From Bacteroidota bacterium (lineage in GTDB: Bacteria; Bacteroidota; Bacteroidia; Flavobacteriales; Schleiferiaceae): 64,000 nt of DNA. The notes beneath the pieces are model-generated. The model was not told the origin of the DNA. It ran no database searches and saw only the letters and a program-made list of their open reading frames with translations. The DNA is taken from positions 372,001-436,000 of the forward strand of contig JANSYJ010000003.1 in the NCBI GenBank assembly GCA_024742495.1. Reading direction: 5' to 3'. A program made the translations under genes and the position numbers. This document shows positions 7,935-15,200 of the stretch, piece by piece; the stretch's first letter is position 1; every line of letters begins with the position of its first letter.

Positions 7935-9337
7935 TATTTCCTGCGTATTAAGGTTCGACCATCACGATAAGTATTTCCATTTTTTCCAATCACTCTAATG
8001 TCCTGAAAGGCAAAGAGACTGCCACCGGGCGCATTTTGGATGGCTTCTTTCATATCGGGACCAAGAAAACGGGTGGCATTCCTAAGTATCTTTTGACGAC
8101 CATTTGGCTGCGTAATTTTTAATTGAAAGCTCACAACTTGCCAAAAGGGATTAAGCGCTTGCAAGCGGATGGCTTCCTGGCCGGTATTTTCCTTTCCCGC
8201 GATATCCATTAAAGCTACATCAATAAGCTTTACATCCTTGGCGTAGAGGTTAATAGAGTCTAGTTTCTTGTCTTCTGCCATCATGTAAACCGTAAATATC
8301 CCTGATGAATAAGGGGTAATCCTTAATTCGTCGTTTTTGAATTCGATTTCAGCATTCTTCGATTCAAACTTTACTTCTGGATGAGGAAGGTAATTGGGGT
8401 TTATAAAAATGGATTGGCTTTCTCCAACTTGACTAAGGAAAGTGCTTTGTTCTTCACGAAATCTAAACCCGGCTTGGTTTACTGTAAAGTTGTAGAAATA
8501 GTGTTCCCCTTCGTAAAGTAAGTCTAAACTGTAATGGCCCGTTTTTGGCGGCTGGTACTCGAAATAGATATAGGCCGAATCGCTGAATTTGGGTTCAATA
8601 GAAACTCTGTTTACCCAAGCCTGAAACAATTTTTCTTCAGACGCGGCTTTTAGTTTAAAGAAGAGCTTTTCGCCGGGAGCGAGACTCTTTTTAAAATTAT
8701 GAATAAGATCCAAAGCACCTATATCCAATGCTTTAGGGTTTTGTAGACTTGGTTTCTCTCCTTTTAAGTACTGAAGGCTATTCATGAGAATTAAGCTGCG
8801 GATGTGCTCGAGCACTGAGGTCAGCGCGCCATTAGGGGTGTCTTTAAAGAAGAAGTTTAAGCCAGCATGTTGCTGACCGTTAAAATCATCCAACAGAAGC
8901 AGATCACTACTTAAGTCCTTTCCAGTACTGGCTTTATAGGTTTTCACAAATGCTTCCAAGCTTTGGAATAAATCTTCTCCGGCCTTGCCTTTTAGTAGTT
9001 GCTCATTTGCAAAGTGACTTTCCTTTAATTTTTCGCCGCTCATTGTGGCACCTTGGAGATAGTCTTTTAAATCTAATGCCAGCCTACTTATACTTTCGAG
9101 ACTTGCCAGGCTTTGCATTTTCAGTTCTTCTTGCTGCTTATTGACCGTTTTGAATTCTTTTAATTGCTTTAGAAGGGCCTTATTTAGTTCGGTTTGAGCA
9201 GGTTCTAAGTTCTGATAGTGCTCAACAAACTTCCCCGGACTGGATAGAAAGAGGAAGAGGATGAAAACCAAATAGAGGAAACTTAATTTTTTAAAAATCA
9301 AGTTTTTAGATTTTGATATTTTAACGGTATTCGGCAT
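7934..9337 (-). CDS. GldM-like motor protein, paralogue A
   Basis: 467 residues with one N-terminal helix carrying F-L-Y-L-V-F-I, nearly identical to the M-Y-L-V-F-I-A of canonical GldM. The first periplasmic domain is helical and charged and contains F-F-F-K-D-T-P-N-G-A-L followed by a helix, the GldM pattern. The C-terminal part matches the last GldM domain: V-V-S-F-Q-L-K-I and L-F-A-F-Q-D-I-R-V-I-G-K-N-G. At the position of the conserved membrane-proximal arginine this copy has Ile14, with Lys16 and Lys17 nearby, unlike paralogue B. It starts three bases after the GldL-like gene. Two unequal GldM copies behind one GldL suggest a heteromeric shaft; that is inference. Confidence 0.85.
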   Translation of the reverse strand: MPNTVKISKSKNLIFKKLSFLYLVFILFLFLSSPGKFVEHYQNLEPAQTELNKALLKQLKEFKTVNKQQEELKMQSLASLESISRLALDLKDYLQGATMSGEKLKESHFANEQLLKGKAGEDLFQSLEAFVKTYKASTGKDLSSDLLLLDDFNGQQHAGLNFFFKDTPNGALTSVLEHIRSLILMNSLQYLKGEKPSLQNPKALDIGALDLIHNFKKSLAPGEKLFFKLKAASEEKLFQAWVNRVSIEPKFSDSAYIYFEYQPPKTGHYSLDLLYEGEHYFYNFTVNQAGFRFREEQSTFLSQVGESQSIFINPNYLPHPEVKFESKNAEIEFKNDELRITPYSSGIFTVYMMAEDKKLDSINLYAKDVKLIDVALMDIAGKENTGQEAIRLQALNPFWQVVSFQLKITQPNGRQKILRNATRFLGPDMKEAIQNAPGGSLFAFQDIRVIGKNGNTYRDGRTLIRRK

Positions 9338-9340
9338 TGT

Positions 9341-9925
9341 TTAGGCCTCCATCACTTGGTCGTAGCGATCATTAATCGCTCTTAGATTATCATTGTAATG
9401 GTCCATAAGCTCATTGAAAGTGCTCATCTGGCTTTTCATTTCTTCCGAATTGCGAGCAGAATCTTCGATATTCTCTCGAATATCAACTAAGCTTTCCGAA
9501 AGGCTTTGGATGTTTTGGCTTAGGTCGCCAAGGGTGCTAGCGAACTGGTTCATGGCATTACCATAGGCCATAGCATTAATGGTCGACTGCGAGTCATCCG
9601 CTTGCAATTGTGGAAAAACTTGTTCCCATTTGTATTCGATTTCCTCTTCCTTACGCTCGAAAGCGGAGATGAGAAAAACGATGGCCTCTATACTTAAGCC
9701 GATAATAAACAGCTCGTTAGCGAAAGCCCAACCCAAGAATTTAAACATAGCACCAACCAAAACTACTGCGGCGCCAAAACCGTAGATAAAGGTTATTATA
9801 TCTAGCTTACCCTTAGCCTCTACCTTCGTATGTACCGACGCTTCTTTCTTGAGTTGGGCATTTCCATTTTTAGGAATATTTCTAGTCATTTTTGACGTGT
9901 TTTTAAGTTTGGCTTGCTTTTTCAT
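9341..9925 (-). CDS. GldL-like proton-channel motor protein
   Basis: 194 residues. Two closely spaced membrane helices (about residues 43-64 and 70-89) carry G-F-G-A-A-V-V-L-V-G-A-M-F-K and G-L-S-I-E-A-I-V-F-L-I-S-A-F-E, the hallmark of GldL, the ring-forming proton channel of the gliding/type IX secretion motor. Glu80 and Glu90 keep the ten-residue spacing of the two conserved glutamates of Flavobacterium GldL (Glu49 and Glu59), so proton use is plausible. After the helices comes W-E-Q-V-F-P-Q-L, then a long helical cytoplasmic tail. Unusual is a basic N-terminal extension of about 40 residues before helix 1; canonical GldL starts almost at the helix. It overlaps the upstream gene by four bases. 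Confidence 0.88.
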   Translation of the reverse strand: MKKQAKLKNTSKMTRNIPKNGNAQLKKEASVHTKVEAKGKLDIITFIYGFGAAVVLVGAMFKFLGWAFANELFIIGLSIEAIVFLISAFERKEEEIEYKWEQVFPQLQADDSQSTINAMAYGNAMNQFASTLGDLSQNIQSLSESLVDIRENIEDSARNSEEMKSQMSTFNELMDHYNDNLRAINDRYDQVMEA

Positions 9926-10461
9926 GAAACTGACTTCTTTAAAAAGTGATCTTGAAATTGGTTCCAGCTGGCTAGATTCTGTTTCAATCCACGTTTTAGC
10001 ATAAGCTTATTGAAAGCAAGGAATAGGATGATGAGAATTATACCGGTGGCTGCGGCATATATAAGCTCCAGCTGAATGCGACTATCTAGAGTAGACTGCA
10101 TTTTTTGGGCATATTCATTTTGGGCTTCAAACTTGGCTTGGAAATCGAGGAGGGCATTATTAAGCGCCCGCTCTGTTTGGGCTTGGCTAGCTTGAAAGCG
10201 TTCCATATTCTTGGTAAAGGCTGCCAATTCCAATTGAAGATTTTCATTTAATGAATCGTTGCGACTGCGGATAATCTCCAATTGATATTGAAGGTTTCGA
10301 AACTGCTTAGATTGAATATTTAGACTTCTATTTAGGTATTGGGTTTTCGCCTCGAGCGATTTAATAGAAATCTGATTTTGTTGGATCAAGAGACTATCAT
10401 TTTGCGCTATACAAAGGGGTGAAGCCAAAATGTAGAAAAAGAGACAATAATGTTTCAGCAT
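9922..10461 (-). CDS. Signal-peptide, coiled-coil, single-helix protein of the GldLM-like operon
   Basis: First gene of the operon. 179 residues: signal peptide (about 1-19, ends C-I-A-Q), a predicted periplasmic coiled coil (about 22-130, rich in Q, N, L and E), one membrane helix (about 132-151), then a short basic cytoplasmic tail. It therefore probably hangs in the inner membrane with the coiled coil in the periplasm. It is not GldK or GldN and I do not recognise the family. The ATGA overlap with the GldL-like gene argues for translational coupling and a shared complex. Possible roles are motor assembly, peptidoglycan anchoring or plugging; none is shown by the sequence. Confidence 0.7.
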   Translation of the reverse strand: MLKHYCLFFYILASPLCIAQNDSLLIQQNQISIKSLEAKTQYLNRSLNIQSKQFRNLQYQLEIIRSRNDSLNENLQLELAAFTKNMERFQASQAQTERALNNALLDFQAKFEAQNEYAQKMQSTLDSRIQLELIYAAATGIILIILFLAFNKLMLKRGLKQNLASWNQFQDHFLKKSVS

Positions 10462-10484
10462 GATTTGAACGGTTGGGGGTCATT

Positions 10485-10514
10485 CAAATGTAGTTTTTAA
10501 CTACTTATTAACAA
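10485..10514 (-). promoter_or_regulatory. Promoter of the GldLM-like operon with an inverted repeat in its spacer
   Basis: On the reverse strand TTG (10512-10514) is separated by exactly 19 bases from TACATTTG (10485-10492), matching the Bacteroidota -33/-7 consensus. The ATG follows at 10461, so the leader would be short. Between the boxes, GTAGTT-TTT-AACTAC (10490-10504) is a perfect 6-bp inverted repeat and a possible operator. The region is very AT-rich. Confidence 0.6.
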
Positions 10515-10522
10515 GTCTTGTC

Positions 10523-10635
10523 AAATATTTTTTGATACATATTTATATGGAATTTATATTACTATAAAATATTGATATTAAATTATTAAGAAAAGTTTCT
10601 TCGATATAAATGATATTACTAAATATTTTTTGATA
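10523..10635. repeat. AT-rich direct repeat pair upstream of the motor operon
   Basis: A 15-base sequence, AAATATTTTTTGATA, occurs at 10523-10537 and again at 10621-10635 in the same orientation, just upstream of the promoter. It may be an upstream protein-binding or curved-DNA region. Confidence 0.5.
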
Positions 10636-11107
10636 TTAAGAACACCTTGTTTTATGGCGTGTTTTCATGGATAAGCGCACTTCATTGAATTTTCGTCTGA
10701 AAGAAGCCATTGTAGAAAAAGTTAGAATTTTATCTCTCGGTTTTTGTTATTTGTAGTCAATCTCTATTGCTGGTGATTTTTGGAGCTCAGACCGCTGCGC
10801 TTTGAGCTCAGACGGCTTCGCTTTAAGGGCAGATCGCTTCGCTCTTAGATGTTAGACCTGAGACCGGTCGCTTCGCTCCCTTTTAGATTAATTTGCTGCT
10901 AAGAGGTTGGTTATGGTTCCAAATAGTCATTCTCTAATCCGACTCAATACTATTTAGTGAAAACCTGTTTCAATATTGAATCGCTGTTTAAGTTTTAACT
11001 GAAAACGTATTGACGAATTGCTACAACTAGCAAAAAACGGCACTTCGGAGCGAGGAGGGCCCTGAGCAGCAATAATCGCTCGCGGGGCAGCCCTTAGAAA
11101 AAAGGAG

Positions 11108-11340
11108 CTAATAAAAATGAATAGGATTTTAATGAAATCGTCATTCGTGCTGGCCCGGCCCAAGAGTCGATGGTCTGTGGGCAAACCGCAGGTTGGACCG
11201 CAGAATTGCCTTTTCAGGGGCCTAGCGTTTTTGCCTACTTTTTGGGCAATGCAAAAAGGAGGAGGAGGAAGATCGCTTCGCTGCTAGAACTGAGAACTGA
11301 GATCAGTCGCTGCGCTCCTTGAGAGACGAATGGCGTTTTA
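11108..11340. repeat. Duplicated intergenic element, copy 1
   Basis: Starting near AATAGGATTTTAATG and ending near GGCGTTTTA, this copy matches 11724-12028 with only scattered substitutions. It is uninterrupted: the core CGCTTCGCT is followed directly by GCTAGAACTGAGAACTGAG. Confidence 0.8.
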
Positions 11341-11723
11341 GAATAGCAGGTAATACTCAATAGCTAGAGTTTCCAGGAATATAATAAAGCACCGCTTTTA
11401 GAACATTTATAGCTAACTGTATTGCTTAGTTGCCGGCCCTAGGGTGCTGCGCTTTTAAAATGGAAGTAGGCGACTGTTTGAGTTGGGAGTTGAGGCTGAA
11501 AGCCGAAACCATGAACTCCTTTAAAAAATTAATTAGTTGTTCATAACCGACGGCAGGAGATCGCCCACCGAAAAAGGAGACTACAAACATTTGAAAAGTA
11601 AAGTACCCAGGCCATGATTTTTTGGTTCTTTTTACGAATGGCTTGTTCATTTTCAAAGGAATTCGTGAGCTCCGGCTGAAGCCGTCGGTTCATCCAAGAA
11701 AAAAGAAAAAAAAGAAGGAAGAA

Positions 11724-12028
11724 ATATTAAAATTGATTAGGATTTTAATGAAATCGTCATTCGTGCTGGCCCGGCCCAAGAGTCGATGGTTTGTGGGCAA
11801 ACCGCAGGTTAGACCGCAGAATTGCCTTTTCAGGGGCTTAGCGTTTTTGCCTAATTTTGGGCAATGCAAAAAGGAGGAGAAGAATGATCGCTTCGCTTTT
11901 ATGGTTCGGCAAGCTCACTATGACAGTGTAAACCTTGTCACCCCGAGCTTGTCGAGGGGCCGCTTCGCTGCTAGAACCGAGAACTGAGATCAGTCGCTGC
12001 GCTCCTTGAGAGAGGATTGGCGCTTTAA
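11724..12028. repeat. Duplicated intergenic element, copy 2, carrying a 72-base insertion
   Basis: Same element as 11108-11340 in direct orientation. After CGCTTCGCT (11889-11897) it carries 72 extra bases that end in another CGCTTCGCT (11961-11969), after which similarity to copy 1 resumes. The insert contains a TGACA...TTGTCACCCCGAGC unit. Confidence 0.8.
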
Positions 12029-12202
12029 AGTAATGAGCATTTTACTGTAAAAAATCTCACCTTGACAGCCTAAACCTTGTCATCCTGAGCAAAGTCGAAG
12101 GGCTTACCATGACATCGTTTAAGTTGTCACCCCGAGCCTATTGAGGATGAACAAGCTCACCATGACAACCTAAACCTTCTTAACCTGAGATTCTCGTGGG
12201 GC
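11898..12202. repeat. Cluster of REP-like units
   Basis: Four related units of the form TGACA-n-AAACCTTGTCAyCCyGAGC lie at about 11919-11960, 12062-12102, 12105-12146 and 12162-12202 (the third and last degenerate). The TGACA/TGTCA pair and the CCCCGAGC/GAGGGG pair can each fold. Similar intergenic units are known from many bacterial genomes; no REP-associated transposase is in this window. Confidence 0.6.
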
Positions 12203-12239
12203 AAAAAATATAAGCGATAGTGTTTTAGCTGAAGAGGCC

Positions 12240-13175
12240 TTATGGACTGCTAATGTTCTCCGCATTTCGGAAGTGATCATAGTGGAAATAGGTAAATCCT
12301 CTAAATTTTAGATGCTTGTCCAAATCTTGATCTACCGCTTTTAATTCTTCGAAGAACTTTTTTTCTGCGAGATGAAAATCATGCCGTTTGAGATAAGGGC
12401 CCAAATAGCGTGACTCTAAGGAGTATAGTATTGAAACCTGAATATGGGGTCTTTCCCGCTCCAATAGGTGCAGACGCTTTTCTACATATGGAAACAGGTA
12501 TGCTTCTCTTTTCACATAATCATGCACCAAAAGTCGATCTACATGGGTGCATATTTGCTTGACCTCCGCCTCCTTGAAATGGCCAATGTAGGCCTCTACC
12601 AGTACTTTCTTTTCTAATTCATCGGCAAGAGCCCTTACAATTTCCAGTGACTTTATAAAAAACTGAAAGGAACTAGCTCTATCACAAGGCATTTGGTTTT
12701 TTTCAAGATAGCTAGTACAGTAATAGCCTCCCGGATCAGATTGAGAGTTATTCCAGTATTCATATTCCAAATTATAGATATCGAATCTTTCTAAACTGTC
12801 TTTACTTGATCTATTATAGGGATGGATAACCTTGAGAAAAAAATCCCCGCTTTCACCAGCAGCACTAAGCTTTTTAAGTCCATACTTGGTTTTAGCTTTA
12901 CGAATGAAATTGGCTAAAATTTGATTTTCCGAATACTTAGTTAGAGGGTACTTCTGATTTACAAGATGCAGGTCATAAAGAATTAGCTCAGTTATTTGAT
13001 GCTGCCGTATAAAGGCAAAGAGCTGCTGTTGTTGCTGCTCCGATTCTAATATTTGATTGAACTTATTAACGTAAAGACTTCGATGCTTGTAGGGGTCCGC
13101 AGAGGCATACAAGAATTGACTCCATAATAGAAGTGAAGTGATTAATAAATAAGTAGGCTTTAATATGAGCTTCAT
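12240..13175 (-). CDS. Exported hypothetical protein, possible TIM-barrel fold
   Basis: 311 residues with a signal peptide (hydrophobic 8-21, ending Y-A-S-A). Not recognised as a named family. Alternating strand-like and helix-like segments (I-T-E-L-I-L-Y-D-L-H, K-K-L-S-A-A-G-E, K-K-V-L-V-E-A-Y-I-G-H, V-D-R-L-L-V-H-D-Y-V) suggest a beta/alpha barrel like those of exported glycosidase-like proteins, with acidic residues at strand ends (D52-like, E in A-G-E, E in V-E-A). That is a fold guess, not a function. The ATG at 13175 is used; the frame extends to an upstream TTG. It is a single gene next to the repeat island. Confidence 0.6.
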   Translation of the reverse strand: MKLILKPTYLLITSLLLWSQFLYASADPYKHRSLYVNKFNQILESEQQQQQLFAFIRQHQITELILYDLHLVNQKYPLTKYSENQILANFIRKAKTKYGLKKLSAAGESGDFFLKVIHPYNRSSKDSLERFDIYNLEYEYWNNSQSDPGGYYCTSYLEKNQMPCDRASSFQFFIKSLEIVRALADELEKKVLVEAYIGHFKEAEVKQICTHVDRLLVHDYVKREAYLFPYVEKRLHLLERERPHIQVSILYSLESRYLGPYLKRHDFHLAEKKFFEELKAVDQDLDKHLKFRGFTYFHYDHFRNAENISSP

Positions 13176-13296
13176 CAAAGAAAAATAGTGATAGCATTTG
13201 AGGCCTTAAAGGCTTTAAAATTCGACAGGACTAGCTGGCAAACGAGTAGTTATAAGATTCTCAATTTTTAGTCAGATTCCAATTGAAAATCGCTTA

Positions 13297-13596
13297 TTAC
13301 TTTCTAGTCATTTGATTTTGATCATCATAAGGAGCGCCAATCTTTATCCAGTAAATTATCATGGTAGGAATAAAAAAGAGGCAAAGAGAAACTATCCACA
13401 GACCCTTGTTTTTAATGGACTCCAACTTTTGAATTCTCTTAATATAATGACGGATGTAAAAAATGAAGGCGAGAGTACCCAGACTTAGTGCAATCATATC
13501 AAAGCCATTTCCACTGCCGGTCCCTATTTCATGAGCGGAATTGCCCATTATATAGCATAAAAAGAAGGGTTGGTAATAATGGATGAATTGATGCAT
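13297..13596 (-). CDS. Small membrane protein, hypothetical
   Basis: 99 residues with two clear hydrophobic helices (about 32-48 and 66-84) separated by a basic loop (R-H-Y-I-K-R-I-Q-K), and a weaker hydrophobic N-terminus. No family recognised. The start could also be the internal methionine at residue 17, which would leave the two helices. It is on the same strand as its neighbours but 60-120 bases away, so cotranscription is uncertain. Confidence 0.45.
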   Translation of the reverse strand: MHQFIHYYQPFFLCYIMGNSAHEIGTGSGNGFDMIALSLGTLAFIFYIRHYIKRIQKLESIKNKGLWIVSLCLFFIPTMIIYWIKIGAPYDDQNQMTRK

Positions 13597-13660
13597 AAAC
13601 TGAATTTTTCGCGAATGGACTTAGCAGATAAACAAGACGAATGAAAGGAAGGTTTAAAGT

Positions 13661-14182
13661 CTAGAATTCTTCAAAGGCATAAATGAGGCCCAAATTAATT
13701 TGTTGCAGAATTGGGCTTACGTCTTCAGTATAAGAGGCCAAACTATAACCAAGGCCGACTTTAAGCCCCCAATTTTTATTAAAAAATATATCATAGTTTA
13801 AGGTGCCAGTATAGCCACTACGCGTGTAATAGGTAAGCGGCAGGGTTGCGGAAGCACGATCTATTCCTAGGCGCTCATAAGTCCCTACTGTGCCGAATCC
13901 AAGACTTAAATATAGATTCTCAACGATGTAAAAATCTAATCCCACCGCATAGGTTGGCAAGTAATTGATGCCCAATGCCGCCCAGCCTCCTAAGCGACCT
14001 TCACCCATAAAAGGCAGTGTTTTTTTTAATTGAATTCCAAGCCTTGCATAGCTTGGTCCATATCCAGTGCCAAATTGCCAATGCTTCTGCAGGCTATGGG
14101 CACCTTTCGCCAAGTCGGGATTTCCCGCAAAGGCATAATTAATAGCGAATAAGACCGCAAGGCCTAAGGTTTTGAATTTCAT
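13661..14182 (-). CDS. Outer-membrane beta-barrel protein, hypothetical
   Basis: 173 residues with a signal peptide (ends Y-A-F-A-G). The mature part is a run of amphipathic strands with aromatic residues and alternating hydrophobics (L-G-G-W-A-A-L-G-I-N-Y, L-Y-L-S-L-G-F-G-T-V-G, W-G-L-K-V-G-L-G-Y-S-L-A), ending in I-N-L-G-L-I-Y-A-F-E-E-F, typical of a small eight-stranded outer-membrane barrel. Ligand or role cannot be read from the sequence. Confidence 0.65.
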   Translation of the reverse strand: MKFKTLGLAVLFAINYAFAGNPDLAKGAHSLQKHWQFGTGYGPSYARLGIQLKKTLPFMGEGRLGGWAALGINYLPTYAVGLDFYIVENLYLSLGFGTVGTYERLGIDRASATLPLTYYTRSGYTGTLNYDIFFNKNWGLKVGLGYSLASYTEDVSPILQQINLGLIYAFEEF

Positions 14183-14302
14183 GTAAGCAGGTTTAAAGGG
14201 GGAAATTAGGATATAGACCTAGCATATTCAAATTGAGCGATGCGAATGTTTGATTGAAAAGGGCAAAACTAATCTCGGAATTGAAGCGAAAAATGACGGC
14301 AT

Positions 14303-14328
14303 AAAAAAACCGAAGTTAAATACTTCGG
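14303..14328 (-). terminator. Terminator of tRNA-Leu
   Basis: CCGAAGT and ACTTCGG form a 7-bp stem with a 5-base loop; on the reverse strand it is followed by seven T. It lies 12 bases after the tRNA end. Confidence 0.85.
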
Positions 14329-14339
14329 CTTTTAATAGG

Positions 14340-14423
14340 TGCCCAGAACAGGATTTGAACCTGCACGACCTTACGATCACTACCCCCTCAAGGTAGCGTG
14401 TCTACCAATTCCACCACCTGGGC
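14340..14423 (-). tRNA. tRNA-Leu (anticodon GAG)
   Basis: 84 nt. The 7-bp acceptor stem (GCCCAGG with TCTGGGC), anticodon loop TTGAGGG, extra variable arm typical of a class II tRNA, and the T-arm GGTTCAAATCC are all visible on the reverse strand. CCA is not encoded. Confidence 0.95.
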
Positions 14424-14443
14424 TTATCCAATTCACATTGGCC

Positions 14444-14470
14444 AAAAAAAAAGCTCCGCTAAACGGAGCT
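14444..14470 (-). terminator. Terminator of tRNA-Lys
   Basis: AGCTCCG and CGGAGCT form a 7-bp stem with loop TTTAG on the reverse strand, followed by at least eight T. It separates the two tRNA genes transcriptionally. Confidence 0.85.
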
Positions 14471-14475
14471 TTCGG

Positions 14476-14548
14476 TGACTCAGCAGGGGTTCGAACCCTG
14501 GACCCTCTCCTTAAAAGGGAGATGCTCTACCAGCTGAGCTACTGAGTC
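14476..14548 (-). tRNA. tRNA-Lys (anticodon TTT)
   Basis: 73 nt. Acceptor stem GACTCAG with CTGAGTC, D-arm AGCTCAGCTGGTAGAGC, anticodon loop CTTTTAA and T-arm GGGTTCGAACCCC are visible on the reverse strand. CCA is not encoded. Confidence 0.96.
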
Positions 14549-14690
14549 GTTGCCACCCCTTTGTTTTGGGGCTGCAAATATAAAGGGAAACTTTTATTCT
14601 AACCAAGGCATAAGCTGAAAAAAATGTTACGAGAAAGAGAATATATTTCTACCACTCTGAGATTCACTTTATAGGCCCTAATTTAGCCGC

Positions 14691-15200
14691 ATGAAAATTT
14701 CCTTACTTGGTTATATGGGAGCAGGGAAAAGTAGCCTCGGACAAAGCTTGGCCTTAAAACTTGATCTTCCATTTATAGATTTAGATGAGCAAATCGCAGC
14801 TAAAGCAGGGCAATCCGTTTCGGAGCTTATTTTAAATAAAGGAGAAATTTACTTTCGCCAATTAGAGCGAGAAGTGCTTTTAAATTGCCTGCAATTGCCA
14901 GCCTTTGTTTTAGCCTTGGGAGGAGGAACCCCCTGCTATTTTGATAATATGGAAAAGCTTAACGCTAATTCCACAAGTTTCTATCTCGAAAAATCCATTG
15001 GCGATCTATTCGAAATACTGCAAAAGGATCGCAGAGAAAGACCTTTAATTGCACATCTTGAAGATGATGATTTAAAGGAATTTATTGCCAAGCACTTATT
15101 TGAAAGACGCAACTTTTACGAGCAAGCCATTTTTAAGGTTTCTCAAAAACAAAAGGACCCAAATGAACGTCTTGAAACTATAATGACTTACTTAAAATGA
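14691..15200 (+). CDS. aroK: Shikimate kinase
   Basis: Phosphorylates shikimate at O3 with ATP, the fifth step towards chorismate. 169 residues, normal length. Walker A G-Y-M-G-A-G-K-S-S at residues 7-15, the D-x-D of the shikimate site (F-I-D-L-D-E), F-R-x-x-E-R-E and L-A-L-G-G-G-T-P are all present, as is the lid region with R-R-E-R-P-L. A near-consensus -7 element (TAATTTAG at 14679-14686) lies only four bases before the ATG, so the transcript may be leaderless. It overlaps the nitroreductase gene by four bases. Confidence 0.95.
   Translation: MKISLLGYMGAGKSSLGQSLALKLDLPFIDLDEQIAAKAGQSVSELILNKGEIYFRQLEREVLLNCLQLPAFVLALGGGTPCYFDNMEKLNANSTSFYLEKSIGDLFEILQKDRRERPLIAHLEDDDLKEFIAKHLFERRNFYEQAIFKVSQKQKDPNERLETIMTYLK

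Larger units (their letters stand above)
10636..12239. repeat. Gene-free repeat island
   Basis: About 1.6 kb with no convincing gene on either strand. It contains short G-C-rich units built on the core TCGCTTCGCT (10782-10880 and scattered later), a long duplicated element (11108-11340 and 11724-12028), and a cluster of TGACA...TTGTCAyCC units (11898-12202). Short open frames here have repeat-derived, arginine-rich translations and no start context, so they are not called as genes. The island separates the motor operon from an unrelated convergent-side gene cluster. Confidence 0.7.

Noticed and set aside
10782-10880. Possible CRISPR-like array of TCGCTTCGCT units
   Set aside because: Units are short, unevenly spaced and the intervening sequences are not spacer-sized; no cas genes are present.
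10954-11184. 76-residue reverse frame in the repeat island
   Set aside because: Low-complexity, basic translation over repeat sequence with no start context or family resemblance.
11622-11987. 121-residue forward frame in the repeat island
   Set aside because: It spans the duplicated element and the REP-like insertion; its translation is repeat-derived and the reading frame is not preserved between the two copies.
14339-14545. 68-residue forward frame over the tRNA genes
   Set aside because: It is the complement of two complete tRNAs and their terminators.
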